Source: Haemonchus contortus
Lineage: Eukaryota; Nematoda; Chromadorea; Rhabditida; Trichostrongylidae
Direction of reading: 5' to 3'
Length of the DNA: 64,000 nt
Assembly (NCBI GenBank): GCA_000469685.2
Contig: LS997563.1
Location: 39,658,468 to 39,722,467, forward strand
Of the stretch, positions 12,711-23,929 are shown piece by piece; the first letter of the stretch is position 1; the number at the start of each line of letters is the position of its first letter. The position numbers were made by a program, and so were the translations under genes. The notes below the pieces were generated by a model. That model had not been told where the DNA came from. It saw only the letters and a program-made list of their open reading frames with translations, and made no database searches.

Positions 12711-15700
12711 ATGTCAGCCGTGGATGCAAAACTTGTACGACAAGAAATCGATGAACTGTTGACTTCTGGGAGGTGAAAATCTGATTGACTTGGAGGGTTT
12801 ACTTCCTTTTTACATGGCATGTTCTACATCGAATTCTGTGTATTGGAATAACTTCTACCATTACAGATTACAACGGTTAGAAACGATCTCAGCGCATATT
12901 TTTCAAATGTATGGTCGAGAATGGAGAGAGATGACGAGTCATGAGATACTTGTCCATTTGTTTCATGATTCTCTTGACAATATGGACAAGTTACTTGCAC
13001 GAAATCGTTATGAGGTAAGTTTTTCGAACAGGTTCTTAATGAAATTTTTCATCGCTCGATCAGAGAAATGCGCGTTACTTAATTTACTCTGACTCTGTAG
13101 AATAAAGGGCAAGAAATTAGAAAAAGAGTGTCGGGCTGCATTTTGCATTGCGGAGAGCACGTCGTCATATCATTGCCCATTTACCGAAAATAGTGAGACC
13201 AAGACGTCAGGGAATTCGTGCAGAGTAGAAGTAGGGAACATGATTGCCAGCCCAGCTCCATGATACTCGCCCCTGGAATTTCAAGGAGACCAACTATGTA
13301 TTTAAACCCTCTGCTCATGGTTCACTCTTGAGTTCAAGCCCATAGTCTGTGCCGTCGAAGACCGCGCAAAGGGGTTTGGATACATACTGATGAAAAAAAA
13401 ATCAGATCGACTACTTGATATATACATGATATTTTCGCGGGTTAAACGGTTTTCTGTTTCCCATGAAACCTCATCCTTCCCAAAGACTTTCTGACCTTTG
13501 ACTTATAAGTTGTGTTTTGTATATCGTATTATTTTGCATATTATCCTGTTGCAGCTTATTTTCGACTTCGTTCCATTGTCAGCGAGCTTTACATTTACTT
13601 GCCTGAGTAGAAAGTTTGTACGTCTCAGTCTCAATAAATTCGACAGATCTGCACCCGCCTACGGTTTCGGGTTTTCGAATCTCAGAGATATGGAGATAGT
13701 AGGATTTTCGATCTTAAACTGAAGTTGACCATCTTGAATTTATGCTCCTCTTCAGTTTTGTACTCAGCTGGATCGAATACGGAATTACGCGAAAGCCACT
13801 CTTGTTCCTCCAGTACGATCAATAGCTTTAGGTTTGTTCGTAATCTCCAGTAGCAATTCATTAACTTCACTCAGAATTGGCTTAGTTTAAGGACAATTTT
13901 GAAGTGTTAATGTAATCAAAGTTTCCTTCCACAGTTCCACCGCAGCAGATACTTCAATGTTTAAGGATTAGCCAATCTCGGCCTGCAGTCTCCATCGTCC
14001 ACACCTCCAAGAATGAACATACCGTCTTTTTATGCTGACAGTGCGCGAACCGACTGTCTTGAAAGTGCCAGTGCGTTTTATTTATTATTTCAAAACTGGC
14101 TTTCTGCTATAAATAATGGCGACAATACAACGGAACACATGAATTTCATGAAAACCACACCTATGGAACTCCCTATCAACATCTTCATTCAACCATGCTT
14201 CTTCGTTGTATAGAGATTCGTCAAGATTCGAAGGGTACTGCCCGAGCACTCCACTTCATGTCAAGCCGAACAGTTCCATGATCTTTTCGGATAGCCCTAG
14301 CAGGTGAGCTTCTCAATAGTGCGATAGTTTAGTTCATGCATGTTAGTTAGGTCGTGGCATGAAAAATAACTGTTGTGAGCCAGTGAAAGGCTGAACTGAC
14401 CCTTCTAACACTCCGATTCTCTTTCATAATCACTACTATTTTCTGTTAACACCCATAATTTCTTGCATCATACGGTATTCACTGTACTCATCTATTGCCA
14501 AACTAATCCATTTCCTAAGCTCAGAATCGGTGGAAACCACATTCTTAACGAACGTTATTTTTATTTTTCACTTCTTCTTTTTCAGATACCATCTACCCTA
14601 TAATGAATGTATTTCGGATGAATATGCCCTTGCTGAAGCTGCTGCCGCAGTTCCTATCTGCGAAGCTCCTAATCTCAGCAAGGTGGCAGTTTCAAATTAT
14701 TGCATAACTTTGGCTTAGCTATTGGTATAACTTGGGTATATCGGTTTGCAGTCAATTCTGTAGATTGGCTTATCCGAATTGATGCCAAAGCCCTCCAATG
14801 GTAAAAGTGTAAATCTTCCTGTAAAGTGTAAATGTCATGTAAAGTGTTTTCTGTAGCTCCTAGCAGATGGAGCAGATCCCGTTCTCAGAGTATGCTCCAT
14901 AATGCACTCATATTCCTTCTAGCCAATTTTCTACAGAGATTCTTTATCTACCGCCGCATCATTTGGTCCATTTTCATTGGTCATTATGAATTCTATTGTT
15001 TTGATTTGTTCAATTCTCTGTGACTTCGAATCCGTTAAGGTAGAGCCAAATGAAAACATCCAATTAGGACAAAATGAAGGAAGCGATCAACCTTTTTCTA
15101 AGGTGGGTAAGACTGATTTATTTCCTTGCTTTTGAATAGGACTTCAGTTCATTCCAAGTTGCTTGACACACTTTGAACAATGTATTTTTCTAAATTTCGA
15201 CTCTTGACTGGTTGTGGTTTGAGCTATTATTTATAGTAAAATATTTTGAAGCTCCCTTAGGAACAGAACAGGTTGCCATTATACAATGATGTCGATTAGC
15301 TTTCAGTCAAGGACGTTTTTTGATAGATTGATCCGCTATCGCTGCAAAACTGTTGCATTTGAACAAGTTTGTACCGAAGTGTTTAACGGCAACAGAGATT
15401 TTTTGCAGTTAATAGCGGCGGAACACCGTGTGCGAGCCTTGATTGATGCGATACAGCCGGCTGGTGGTGTTAATGATGTTTGGAGCAATTCCATTGAGGT
15501 TGGTTTGATTAGATTAGCATGTATGAGCACGATCGTCTTGATTCTTTTAAGTGAACTTTATTATATAGCTTTCTCAGCCGAGTATGATTATTAAAAGGCG
15601 AACAGGGTTCCGTTTAAGGGTACAGTAGCAAATGATCGTGAAGGATTAGTTTCGAAAATACGGTAAGAAGTTGCACAGAAAAACTCTTACATACCAATGC

Positions 15701-15926
15701 AATGTAAAAGTGATAACACAACGATTGCACATCAATTGGCATCCTACTTTACGAAGTGTCGGTCCATGCGTTCGACGTACTGTTTCAGAAGATGACAGAA
15801 GGAAGCATGGTCACATCGTCGACTGCTACGAACAGAGCTGAGAATCCTGCTGGAGTAATAGGTTCTCCAGTCAAAGGAAAAGGTGGAGCCTATGCATGTC
15901 GTCACAAAGCTTCAATAGACACGTGA
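12711..15926 (+). CDS. Unrecognised multi-exon nematode gene (about 310 aa)
   Basis: Proposed coding exons are 12711-12772, 12867-13014, 13756-13831, 13935-13958 (tentative microexon), 14216-14303, 14586-14682, 15040-15102, 15307-15498, 15578-15619 and 15789-15926 (TGA). All have GT donors and AG acceptors; most acceptors are T-rich, such as ttttcag at 14585 and tgtttcag at 15788. Phases agree across every junction, but the microexon and the start of the next exon are the weakest points. The protein begins MSAVDAKLVRQEIDELL. It has a helical N-terminal part (exon 2 contains MYGREWREMTSHEILVHLFH), a Ser/Pro-rich middle, a 64-codon exon with helical character (FEQVCTEVF, LIAAEHRVRALIDAI), and a short basic Ser/Thr/Gly-rich tail. 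I see no signal peptide, membrane segment or known catalytic motif. The start was chosen as the first ATG after a possible spliced-leader acceptor. I do not recognise the family. Confidence 0.58.
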
Positions 15927-17199
15927 ATGAGCTAATGAAGCGGATTCAAGCTCAGCCACATAGCACAGCCACTTTCAAGTGGGCAAGTATTGACTCTTGT
16001 AAAAATATGTAGCAGAGAGGGGGGCATTCGTAACGATAATGAGTTACCATGAGCAAATTTAAGACGAAATTTCTGACTTTATGGTCTCTGAATCACAACT
16101 GTATCAACATACTCCCACGCCTTCTGCGATTTTCTGACTTTTCTTTCTTTGCAAGTGTTAACTGTATCTTGATGCCCTTTCAGAAACTGTCTCTTTTAAC
16201 GTACCGCTTTTTCGAAGCATTTGATTTTTAGCCAAAGCAGCACTGTGGGAGGAATTCGATGTAGGGGCTTTTTTTGAATTTGGAACCATCCATTGGACGG
16301 GTTGGGATTGTTATTACTCAGGGAAAAATGTTGCTTTATGTGTTTGCTACTGCATTCATCGTTCCACTTTCCGTTTTTTGTGGGTGTGCAGTGATTGAAG
16401 GTCCCCTACATAACTTGTGCAGAAACTTAATTTCAAATCATCGAGAACAGTAGGTTTGTAATCGACCCGCTTTTGATTTTTATGCCGCTGCTGGTCCTAG
16501 CGTAAGTGTTGCCTGCGCAAAGCAATGCATTGTAAAATTCGACCTGGCTACTCTAAGTAATATTCGCTCTCGAGATAGTTCTGATTTCATGTGAATTATC
16601 ATTTCATGTTTTATCTTAATTGGGTTTTGTTGTTGTTGTTGTTATTGTTGTTGTTGCCATCTGTAAACCTTTCAAAACCTGTGAATTTAATAATAAGTTA
16701 TTATCTTGAAGCTTGTTTCTGTTCATTGCTGTTCCCTGACTGCGTACTGACATTCCTTAAAGGAAAACATAAAGGATCAGTTACAACTACCCTTCCCCCA
16801 TAGACAAAGTCGAAGGTGATTAGACCTTCCATGGCTGGAACAAATAGACGGGACAACAAAGCTTCACTACAGTCAGATGAATCATTTATCATCCGGCATT
16901 GTGATGTCACCAAACCTGGTCGAGCCTTTGTTCATAATAGCCGTTCTGAGGACGTTACAGTGTAGGATAACAAATGTCATATCTGGTTCTAACAAATGGT
17001 AATAAAATCTTATTAGAGGGTACCCTGGGTGCACTAGAGGTAGTGGAAGCTACTGGTTTAGGACTGACTGTAGGGTGAGCAGAAAGCCAAGAGAATTCAT
17101 GAGAAGCAGCGACTATTGTGGTAGGGCATCAGAAGAATAGTTTGATGGCGTGCAGCTGAAGCATGATCATGTGACGAAGTTCTGATGTAAAGGAGGCGA
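15927..17199. other. Intergenic, no supported gene
   Basis: Contains a (TTG)n tract near 16626-16655. One exon-like stretch at about 16452-16502 sits between cag and gtaagt and codes for a hydrophobic segment, but no partner exon was found. Confidence 0.45.
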
Positions 17200-17330
17200 G
17201 GACTCATGGGCCCGTATGCACAACTCCCGGGGTAGGGGAGGGGAAGGAAATGTTTGCGAAGGGCGCGAACGTTCAAATGGTAGGTTTTGGGTCAAGATAG
17301 TGACAATGGAGCGATGTTTTTTTCCTATAA
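17200..17330 (+). repeat. Third, diverged copy of the 19-21 kb interspersed repeat
   Basis: GGACTCATGGGCCCGTATGC and the following CAACTCCCGGGGTAGGGG run match, in inverted orientation, 19030-19075. A weaker match (GGGTCA..ATA..GTGAC...GGAGCG) continues past it. This shows that the repeat at 19-21 kb is an interspersed family and not only a pair. Confidence 0.75.
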
Positions 17331-18940
17331 ACAGATGAAGAATCGACAGCCCTCGATAATCATATGATGTTTCGCCTCTGCGACCTTACCTTAGCGAGAG
17401 CTCAGAGAAGCCCGACCCCATTGGCTCCTCGGGGGAGGAATCTACCCCTAGAATAGAGCTGGGGCGCCGATGGTCATGTAGACCGCAACTCTGCTATTCA
17501 CTACATTATTCGACTGAGCGCTTATTCCTCTGACTTCTGCTGCCGAATTCGTCAACTATTGCTCTGATTTTATTCTACTGCTGCAACCAACTACAAATTT
17601 ATTTATATTGCTGAATTCATTGCTATTAAGCAGTCGAATCTTCAGATAAGCAGGTTTTCTTTCTAGATTTACACCAGTTATCGTGAGCATGTTGCATCGC
17701 GATCCTGGTGTGATTTGAGAAGGAAACTGGAATTACTTCTGTGAGCAACTAATGAGTAGTTTTTCGCCTGATTTGTTTATTATTACATATCCTATTGCAT
17801 TTTATTCTTTGTTACCCTGCTATTCCTGTCGTGGGAGTGGGTTGGCGACATGGCGCTTGTTATGCGTGATATTAATCTATTTTATGTTCCACTTTTGTTC
17901 ATAGCTCTCAATTTTCGTCCTAAATGAATGCTGTCAGGTATTGCAGTTGTAATTGTGCACCTTCTACTCGCTTTGCTCTTAATTTTTCAACGAGCACTGC
18001 CTTGAAAAGCGGTTTACAAGCCTTCGCGCAAAAGGGGCACTCCTCGCCTAGGTGCGAAAACTTGTCGTATTATGTTGTCCTATCTTTCGTGAGCGCATAA
18101 AATATGAAGTGTTGAAGATGTATTATGATAGCAATAGTAAGAAAGCTCAGCGCTTAGAGCGAAAAAGTTGTTTTCGAACAAGAATCATGTGTAATCCACG
18201 TGTAAAGGTTGAAATACACGCTGCAACGGACTGAAATGCTTCGATGCGGTGATATGGAGAAAATTATGTCTACCAAATGTACATCAGTGCTAGTGACGGG
18301 GAATAAATTTAGGAGGGGTGAAGCCGAGGACTGCGGTTCTGGGGGTGGGTGCATAGCATCCCAAGTCTAGGATGGAGCAGAAATGTAAAGGTTAAAGAGT
18401 GGAAGAAGTGGCACGTATCGAATAAGTAATCCTGAATCGATTAGTGGTGATGTGGTTCTTGCAGCCCCTTTGATAACGCTGCTTTCAGCCACAAATCTCC
18501 GAAAACCTAGTAGAAGATGAGAAATAGCCCAACTCCAAGCCGAGTGTTATTTAATGACTAACATCTAGTAACCACAATATCCACTGTTTATCTGGTGTAC
18601 AAATTTTATTCGTTCGAAGCTTTTTTCTCCTATGCGCTTCACTGTTTTTTGTCCCTTCATTTGTTTTTTCACACGCTTAATTACGATCTGAGAACAGCGT
18701 GGTGATAATTAATTTGCGCATCTAACTAAGATTACTCTGTACTTGGGTGCGCGATAACTGGATGCCCGGTTCAAAATTTCCACAACCCTTTAAGTGCACT
18801 TAGTGGAACAGCGCAACATCTTCTACTTCCTCCAGCCTTCAAAGAATGTAGCCCCCTCCACCTTGTGAAGAAGCTTCCTGAGGCGAGAATCCACACTCTC
18901 TACAAATTCCGGTTCATTTAATCGAAAAACACGAACTTCG
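17331..18940. other. Intergenic, no supported gene
   Basis: No exon chain with consistent splice sites was found on either strand. The 18780-18940 part may be an extension of the minus-oriented repeat copy that follows. Confidence 0.45.
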
Positions 18941-18944
18941 GATA

Positions 18945-19380
18945 CCAATCTAACATTGGCCAGACGGTACTGGATGCGCGAAATACTGCGCTCCAGCGTC
19001 ACTTATCTGACCCACGGCGAAAACAAACACTTCCTCCCCCTCCCCTACCCCGGGAGTTGTGCATACGGGCCATGGAGGTAAGCAAACCGGACGACATTGT
19101 CCGCGTGCAGAGTGTATTCACACCACTTGCGCCGCTCGTGCGCTACCGTATCCAGCGCCCCTCTAATTCTCGCATTCACATACGAATCATGTACGGCTAC
19201 TGATTTCTGATCGGAACTCAAGTGGATTAATGTTATTGATGGGTTTACTTCATTTTGATTCACTGTTTCCCTAATTTTACTCCTCTAGGACTTCTTACCT
19301 AAGCGTTTCTTCTATTCGCTTCGTGTAGGAAGACAATTGCGTCCGGACATTCTTTGTGGAAGTGAGTTTTCAAGAGAAAG
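18945..19380 (-). repeat. Interspersed repeat, minus-oriented copy
   Basis: About 310 bp (19070-19380) is the reverse complement of 20855-21155, with scattered mismatches and one small indel. To the left the copy continues into the same GTATGCACAACTCCCGGG sequence seen at 17.2 kb. It contains an open frame of 72 codons (19045-19263, minus) starting MNQNEVNPSITLIHLSSDQ. The frame is also open in the other copy, differing at a few residues (H to Y, L to P, N to S). No transposase motif is recognised. Confidence 0.8.
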
Positions 19381-19810
19381 GTTGTGTTCAAGAAATAAGA
19401 ACACGATTTTGAATCCATCTTTTTGTTTTGAAGTTTAACATCGACTGTTGGAAAGCAGTGTTCTGTCTGAGTTAACTAATTTTCCAAAGAGCACATAATT
19501 TTGAATGAAAAATGATTTTGTAACGTTTCTTCCTTTGATAAAGCCAAGTAAACTCTTCTTTCGTTTCAGTCTTTGAATGCTGTTTTGAGTTGTCGTGGCC
19601 AGACTTTATTTATGGTCCCTATAATGGTTCGTCGAATTTCGATGTCCTTAGTAAAAATTTCTGAGTTCTTGCTCAAGGGTGACCTAACTTACGAATTTCG
19701 AACTTCTCAATCCATGTATAGATTGGGCTAATCACAGCTTACACATAGTCCGCGTCGATCATATGGCTTGACGTTAATTTTCTTGTTATTCTCCTAGCTG
19801 GTTATTGATG

Positions 19811-20040
19811 AAAGCCTGAGAGCTACTCTGTGTGCATCTACCTTGTACTTAAACAAGTACACCTTGACACAAGTGTCTCTTCCAAAGCTATTTCCATCAT
19901 GAACTCGTTCGTGAATGATGTTTTCGAACGTATCGCTGCCGAAGCATCTCGTCACCAAGTACACCTCAAGCAAGTAGATCTCCCATCTACTTGACGTCGG
20001 TGCACGTTTAATCTAACCCAACGGCCCTCTTTAGGGCCAC
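19811..20040 (+). pseudogene. Histone H2B relic with intact 3' stem-loop
   Basis: From 19818 the translation reads [19 protein letters not shown] and continues through [20 protein letters not shown], which is the alpha-1/alpha-2 core of H2B with several substitutions. At 19954-19977 the sequence resumes as TKYTSSK and a TAG, the H2B C-terminus. About 39 residues between SR and TKYTSSK (loop 2, alpha-3 and most of alpha-C) are missing, and the junction is frameshifted. Downstream, 20023-20038 is a perfect 6-bp-stem, 4-base-loop hairpin (GGCCCTCTTTAGGGCC) in an AAC...ACA context, the signal for replication-dependent histone mRNA 3' ends. The N-terminal tail has decayed and has a stop before ESYS. 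It is a dead gene copy, not a divergent functional histone. Confidence 0.88.
20023..20038 (+). terminator. Histone mRNA 3'-end stem-loop
   Basis: Perfect stem GGCCCT/AGGGCC with loop CTTT, flanked by AAC upstream and ACAA downstream. It belongs to the H2B relic and is its best-preserved part. In a live histone gene this hairpin binds SLBP and replaces a poly(A) tail. Confidence 0.88.
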
Positions 20041-20854
20041 AATTGTTGAACGAAACGAAACGAATATGATGAAAAAATAGGGATAAAACATTATATTGAA
20101 TAAATCAGTTTTCTCTTGAATCTTGTATGATTTTGACATATGAGATTGTGGAAACAAGGTGTTGTTGAATTGTTGAACAAGAAGATGTTGAACTAATAAG
20201 GCAATTAAGTTGAAACCTTCAGCACCATGGCTTTATTGTGTATTTTTTTTTTGTCCTGAATTCATCCTTAATGGACACGGGCTTGTAGGGATCATGAGAA
20301 TAATATAGTACAGCTTACAGTTCACCTATGTGAACCTTGGTAGGCTGTATATATCCTGTAGATGAAATGTTCATTTTCTTGGCCTTCACAGTATGTCTAT
20401 TTGTTTAATATTGCGAAGGTGCTGCAATGTTTCAGTATTTTTTTCGCATGCGTACTGCAGATTCATTGGTCGCACAGTATCACTAATATCATGCTGACGG
20501 ATTCTGGGGTTCGCTGCCTATTCTGCTGTGTTGTGTTGATTTATACGTCCCGCCGTGAAGTATATGTATTACCTCGTATTTCAGTATTTTTGGATTCCGG
20601 GTGACGAAGTGGTTGGTAACTGAAGAACATCAGCGAGCTCACATATTCATTCGTTCTCATACATATCTTTTTTTTTGAAGTCGTTATCATTTTATTGAAG
20701 ATGTTGCTTATAATAAACTTCCATCTTTGTCGGATTTCTGTTTTGATTAAATTACAGTGTTATCGTACAAGGGGACTAGCCTGAGGAAAAACTCGCCATG
20801 AAGAAGGTTTTTAACATTTGTTAGTTATGAAGCGTCATTTATAGTATTGCAAAA

Positions 20855-21168
20855 TCTCTTGAAAATTTACTTCCACAAAGAATGCCGGGACGCAATTGTT
20901 TCCCACACGAAGCGAGTAGAAGAAATGCTTAGATAAGAAGGCCTAGAGGAGTAAAGTTAGGAAAACAGTGAATCAAAATGAGGTAAACCCATCAATAACA
21001 TTAATCCACTTGAGTTCCGATCAGAAATCAGTAGCCGTATATGATTCGTATGTGAATGCGAGAATTAGAGGTGCGCCGGATACGGTAGCGCACGAGCGGC
21101 GCAAGTGGTGTGAATACACTCTGCACGCGGACAGTGTCGTCCGGTTTGCTTACCTCGGACTCATGAGT
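20855..21168 (+). repeat. Interspersed repeat, plus-oriented copy
   Basis: Reverse-complement partner of 19070-19380. It includes the shared frame at 20968-21183 (MNQNEVNPSITLIHLSS...). Similarity ends just past GGACTCATG at about 21160, where the minus copy instead runs into GGCCCGTATGC. With the H2B relic between them, the two copies form an inverted pair about 2.1 kb across. Confidence 0.8.
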
Positions 21169-21829
21169 GGAGAGAGGGTTTAATTGTAAGATAAAAACAG
21201 TTTTCCAATAAATACGAAGGGATCTCCAGCTGTGGTTTCAAGTTGAGTTTTATGATGAGAGTTTTTGTCATCATTACTGCTCTCTTATATTTGATACAAA
21301 CCAAAATGGAGATACATTCAGTCGGGTAATCGATCTATGTTCAATGGATCTACCGAGTCAGAAAAAGACTGGAAAATAAGTTCCAGAATTGGAAGGTCCA
21401 GGCTGGTTTTGAGAATTGGATCAGAAAATGCAAAGAAGAATTGGGTACTGCTGAAATAGGGATCAAACATAAGTGCATACCATATTTTTGCATATGAGAG
21501 CCATCTAGTATATTTATTTTTGCTTCCTCCGACTCTGTTGATCCCTTCTGCATTCCGGTAGTCTTTATAACAAGTTACAGCCTGTAGTACGGTAGGAATT
21601 TGGACTCACAACCCGTTCCGCGTCGAAATCTTTAACTGGTCCCAAAATATTTATCGGAATAACGTTATACCAGATGGTAGAGTGTGTCGAATGTGACCAT
21701 CCTGCCTCTAAATAGAAGCGTGAACCAATGATGGGAAAGCGAATTGAGGAAACAGTCTGAATTTCCTTTTATGCAAGCGTTACTGAAGCCGTATTCACCG
21801 ACTGCGTGAACTAGCGCGCTCTAATTCTT
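21169..21829. other. Intergenic, no supported gene
   Basis: Presumed upstream region of the eight-exon gene starting at 21830. No promoter motif is convincing. Confidence 0.4.
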
Positions 21830-23224
21830 ATGGCTGTGACGCAGCCGCACTCATTCGACAGCAATTTTGAAGCACTTGCTGCTTCCTTGGAGAAAATGAC
21901 ACGACGGCCCATCCTTAAACGAGGTCTTAACTGTTTTTGTGACCCTTATTTGTTATTTATGTTTTGTTTTGCTTTAGCAGAAAGTAAGCTAACGCTACGC
22001 TCAGATTTTGGTTTACGCTGTCATTCACTCTTTTCAGATCATTTCAGTGGAGTGATACCAATGTGTTAAATCAGAACTCTGAAGCTGATTGGGAACCCTG
22101 TCAAACTTTTTCAAACATATTTCTTTTTCCCTTAACAATATAAAGGTATAAAACAGGAATTGGTGTGGAGCGTGACTTATCTGAGGCGCTTTTTATAAGG
22201 GAGTTTACAAGCCAAAGTTCGCTTGTATGTCTGCAATATTTATACGGCCTATTTTCATTTCACATCATTGTTGTCGCACGAATTCTGTTAGCTTTGAATA
22301 GCTAAACCAATTTGGTTAACCTGAAGAAATGGGATTAAGTGTGGAAGGTTCTTTTTTCAGAAATATTTATTTGAAGAATTTCTTGACCAAACAAAGTTTT
22401 TCGGGAAGTTAGTTTTACAGAAGGTCTCAATACTTTCACTGTTTTTTCGAGGAATCGCCGTTCAATTGACTAAATTGCTAAAACACAGATTCTGCCTATT
22501 TGTCATCCTTTTACGTGGTAATGATAAATAATATCGAAACTTCCACGTTGTAATCATTCGCAGCATTACGTTGTTTGAAACTGTGCTGTTTGTTCTCCTT
22601 TGTCCGAACTGCGCTTCTCACTTTTCAGTGACGGAATTCTTTGGTGGCTCAGACCCCTTGACGATGGACGTTATTTTCTCAAGGTTTTCTCGAGTCTAGA
22701 GCACGTTTTTTTATCTCTGCTCCCGACATATTTCTCGTCATTTTGAATGGCTTGGCTTATTTTGATTATTCCTTTTCAGTTTGTCAGCTGTCGAGCTGAT
22801 AATTTTTCTTCTGCCCATATAGTAACATGGGAGGGGTACGAGGTAAGTTTTATTCATTTTTTCTCAATGCGTGTTGAAGCTGATATATATACCGATTCTC
22901 GGGTATGTAGACCATTGAGGCGGTGATTACCTCCACTGTTAGCCGGAATTTTTCCCGTTTCGCCCCCTGGCCGCTTCGAGGCCAGTGGTAGGATTTGGGC
23001 AAGCTCTCAATGCAGTCAAATTGCACACTTTGAAGGGGGGTATGGGTACATTCTTGTCATTTGTCGCGTCCATTCAGTTCTGGGTGAATGTTCCGTCCCC
23101 CGTTCGAAGGGGGTTCCATTTTATACCAAGTGGCAGGTTCAGCGGAGCGTTTATGACTGTGTACAGAGGACCTTCGAACTTTCCCGAAACTTTAAAATTA
23201 TATGACCTTTTGCTACTCTGCTAG
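21830..23224 (+). CDS. Unrecognised eight-exon gene (178 aa)
   Basis: Proposed exons are 21830-21923, 22157-22224, 22361-22423, 22489-22517, 22629-22683, 22780-22842, 22911-22987 and 23137-23224 (TAG). Every junction keeps the reading frame and the total is 537 nt. Several splice sites are strong (cttttttcag before 22361, cacttttcag before 22629, ccttttcag before 22780, GAG/gtaagt after 22842). The product starts MAVTQPHSFDSNFEALAASL and contains RRPILKRG, then ERDLSEALFIREF, LFEEFLDQTKFFGKL and GILWWLRPLDDGRYFLK. It has no signal peptide or clear membrane helix and I recognise no family. Exons 5 and 6 are also open in a second frame that hits a stop in exon 6; the model is preferred because it uses the strong donor at 22842. 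The last exon and the 29-bp exon 4 are least certain. The compact introns contrast with the repeats on both sides. Confidence 0.5.
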
Positions 23225-23929
23225 TGTGCATGAGTTTAATTGAGCTGTTGAGTTCGCTAAATAATTAGGTGAACATAGACGAAGTTGCGTTTGTAGAAAA
23301 TACGCAAAAGCAATTGAGTACCTAAAATATATTCAAACAACATGACTCCTTTTTTCTTTTCACTCCCCCACTTCCTATGACTCATGAACCCTCAGCATTG
23401 TGTTAGAAGTGCTGTAAACCAATTGCTTTTCAATTCGGATTGACCACCTTTATGACCCGGGCCTGATCTGAGCATAATAGCGACTTTGTAATATAATAAG
23501 ACCAGGCGGCTACGCACGCAATTGCGTGCGCTAGGGGCTCTAGACATAAGGGACGCAGCCACATGAGCTTCCGATTTTCATTATAGACCTTTGTCATCTA
23601 AGCCTCTTCCCTGACATTCCTGTGGCGGCCATCATTCTTTTTGGGGTGTGAAATGGGGTTGTGTGTGGCCATGAACACTAACTTTTTGTAGGGATTTACA
23701 CGTTTCTACAGGGTATGCACCTGTTGGCCGGGGTTACTGTAGAATTTATTTTATGAGGTCTGAAATTAATGTAGTGCATTTGCTCTTGTGTAGAAGGGAC
23801 TACTGTGCGTCGAACCATGGATAGTAACTTTTAAAAAAATTTTTGCCTAATTTTTCGAGAGGGTTTCGTGGTATCCCCTAGTTGTACACCTATGTGGTGA
23901 GGGTCAGTGCGAAGGACGAATGTATAAAT
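23225..23929. other. Intergenic, no supported gene
   Basis: Contains an 18-bp perfect palindrome at 23513-23530 (CGCACGCAATTGCGTGCG). Otherwise no gene or strong signal is seen. Confidence 0.5.

Noticed and set aside
12400..12820. Overlapping frames of 94-101 codons on both strands
   Set aside because: T-rich sequence upstream of the 12.7 kb gene, with no splice support or domain.
22629..22822. Alternative frame through exons 5-6 of the 178-aa gene, ending in a hydrophobic tail at 22822
   Set aside because: It joins in phase, but it ignores the strong GAG/gtaagt donor at 22842 and loses the upstream phase-consistent exon 4.
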